Of a stretch of DNA of 5,765 nt, positions 5,717 to 5,765 are shown piece by piece; positions within the stretch are counted from its first letter, which is position 1, and every line of letters begins with the position of its first letter. This stretch comes from Anaerolineales bacterium (GTDB lineage Bacteria; Chloroflexota; Anaerolineae; Anaerolineales; E44-bin32): contig DAOWMX010000150.1 in the NCBI GenBank assembly GCA_030642885.1, positions 1 through 5,765 on the forward strand. Direction: 5' to 3'. A program made the translations under genes and the position numbers. The notes under the pieces were generated by a model. It saw nothing but the letters and a program-made list of their open reading frames with translations, made no database searches and was not told the DNA's origin.

Positions 5717-5765
5717 GGGCTTTTCTCCCTAACATCTCTCGAATCTTCTAAACCATCGCCATCCC
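5717..5765 (-). other. Leader of the dehydrogenase gene; possible end of an upstream gene
   Basis: The 49 nt contain the Shine-Dalgarno AGGGAG (5725-5730). Read on the minus strand from the window edge, one frame gives Gly-Met-Ala-Met-Val followed by a TAG stop at 5748-5750. That could be the C-terminus of a preceding cistron 31 nt before the dehydrogenase start, but six codons cannot prove it. No convincing -35/-10 pair is visible, so the operon promoter probably lies beyond the window. Confidence 0.25.

Overview
The window carries a compact minus-strand gene cluster that encodes a complete turn of the fatty-acid beta-oxidation spiral. In transcription order (right to left) it contains an acyl-CoA dehydrogenase (step 1), a FadN-type bifunctional 3-hydroxyacyl-CoA dehydrogenase/enoyl-CoA hydratase (steps 2 and 3 in one 818-residue chain), a FadA-type acetyl-CoA acyltransferase (thiolase, step 4), and a 107-residue SCP2 sterol-carrier domain protein that probably binds or presents acyl-CoA or lipid. 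Each gene has a convincing Shine-Dalgarno sequence. The gaps are 103, 144 and 44 nt, and I found no competing plus-strand gene. The acyl-CoA ligase, the electron-transfer flavoprotein and any regulator are not in the window.

Right to left: 5717-5765 is a short leader with a ribosome binding site and possibly the last codons of an upstream gene. 4475-5716 is the dehydrogenase. 4372-4474 is a spacer with two perfect inverted repeats in tandem. 1915-4371 is the FadN-like protein. 1771-1914 is a spacer with one bulged hairpin. 598-1770 is the thiolase. 230-553 is the SCP2 protein. 169-195 is a strong stem-loop, the likely 3' end of the transcript. 1-160 is non-coding and holds two repeat-family sequences with TGTCATT...AATGACA-type ends.

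The organism is a bacterium with moderate G+C and good Shine-Dalgarno sites. The FadN-type architecture (dehydrogenase domain first, hydratase domain last) is the Bacillus/archaeal-like layout, not the proteobacterial FadB layout. An operon-linked SCP2 protein and dispersed repeats of the TCATTGCGAG...CTTCGCTC style fit a Chloroflexota (Anaerolineae- or Dehalococcoidia-like) genome best. This is inference from memory of such genomes, not a database result.

This is core catabolism, not an undescribed defence or mobile system. The points most worth a second look are the paired dyads ahead of fadN, the lysine-run insertions and G8 tract in the dehydrogenase, its departures from the acyl-CoA dehydrogenase consensus, and the inverted-repeat elements at the left edge.
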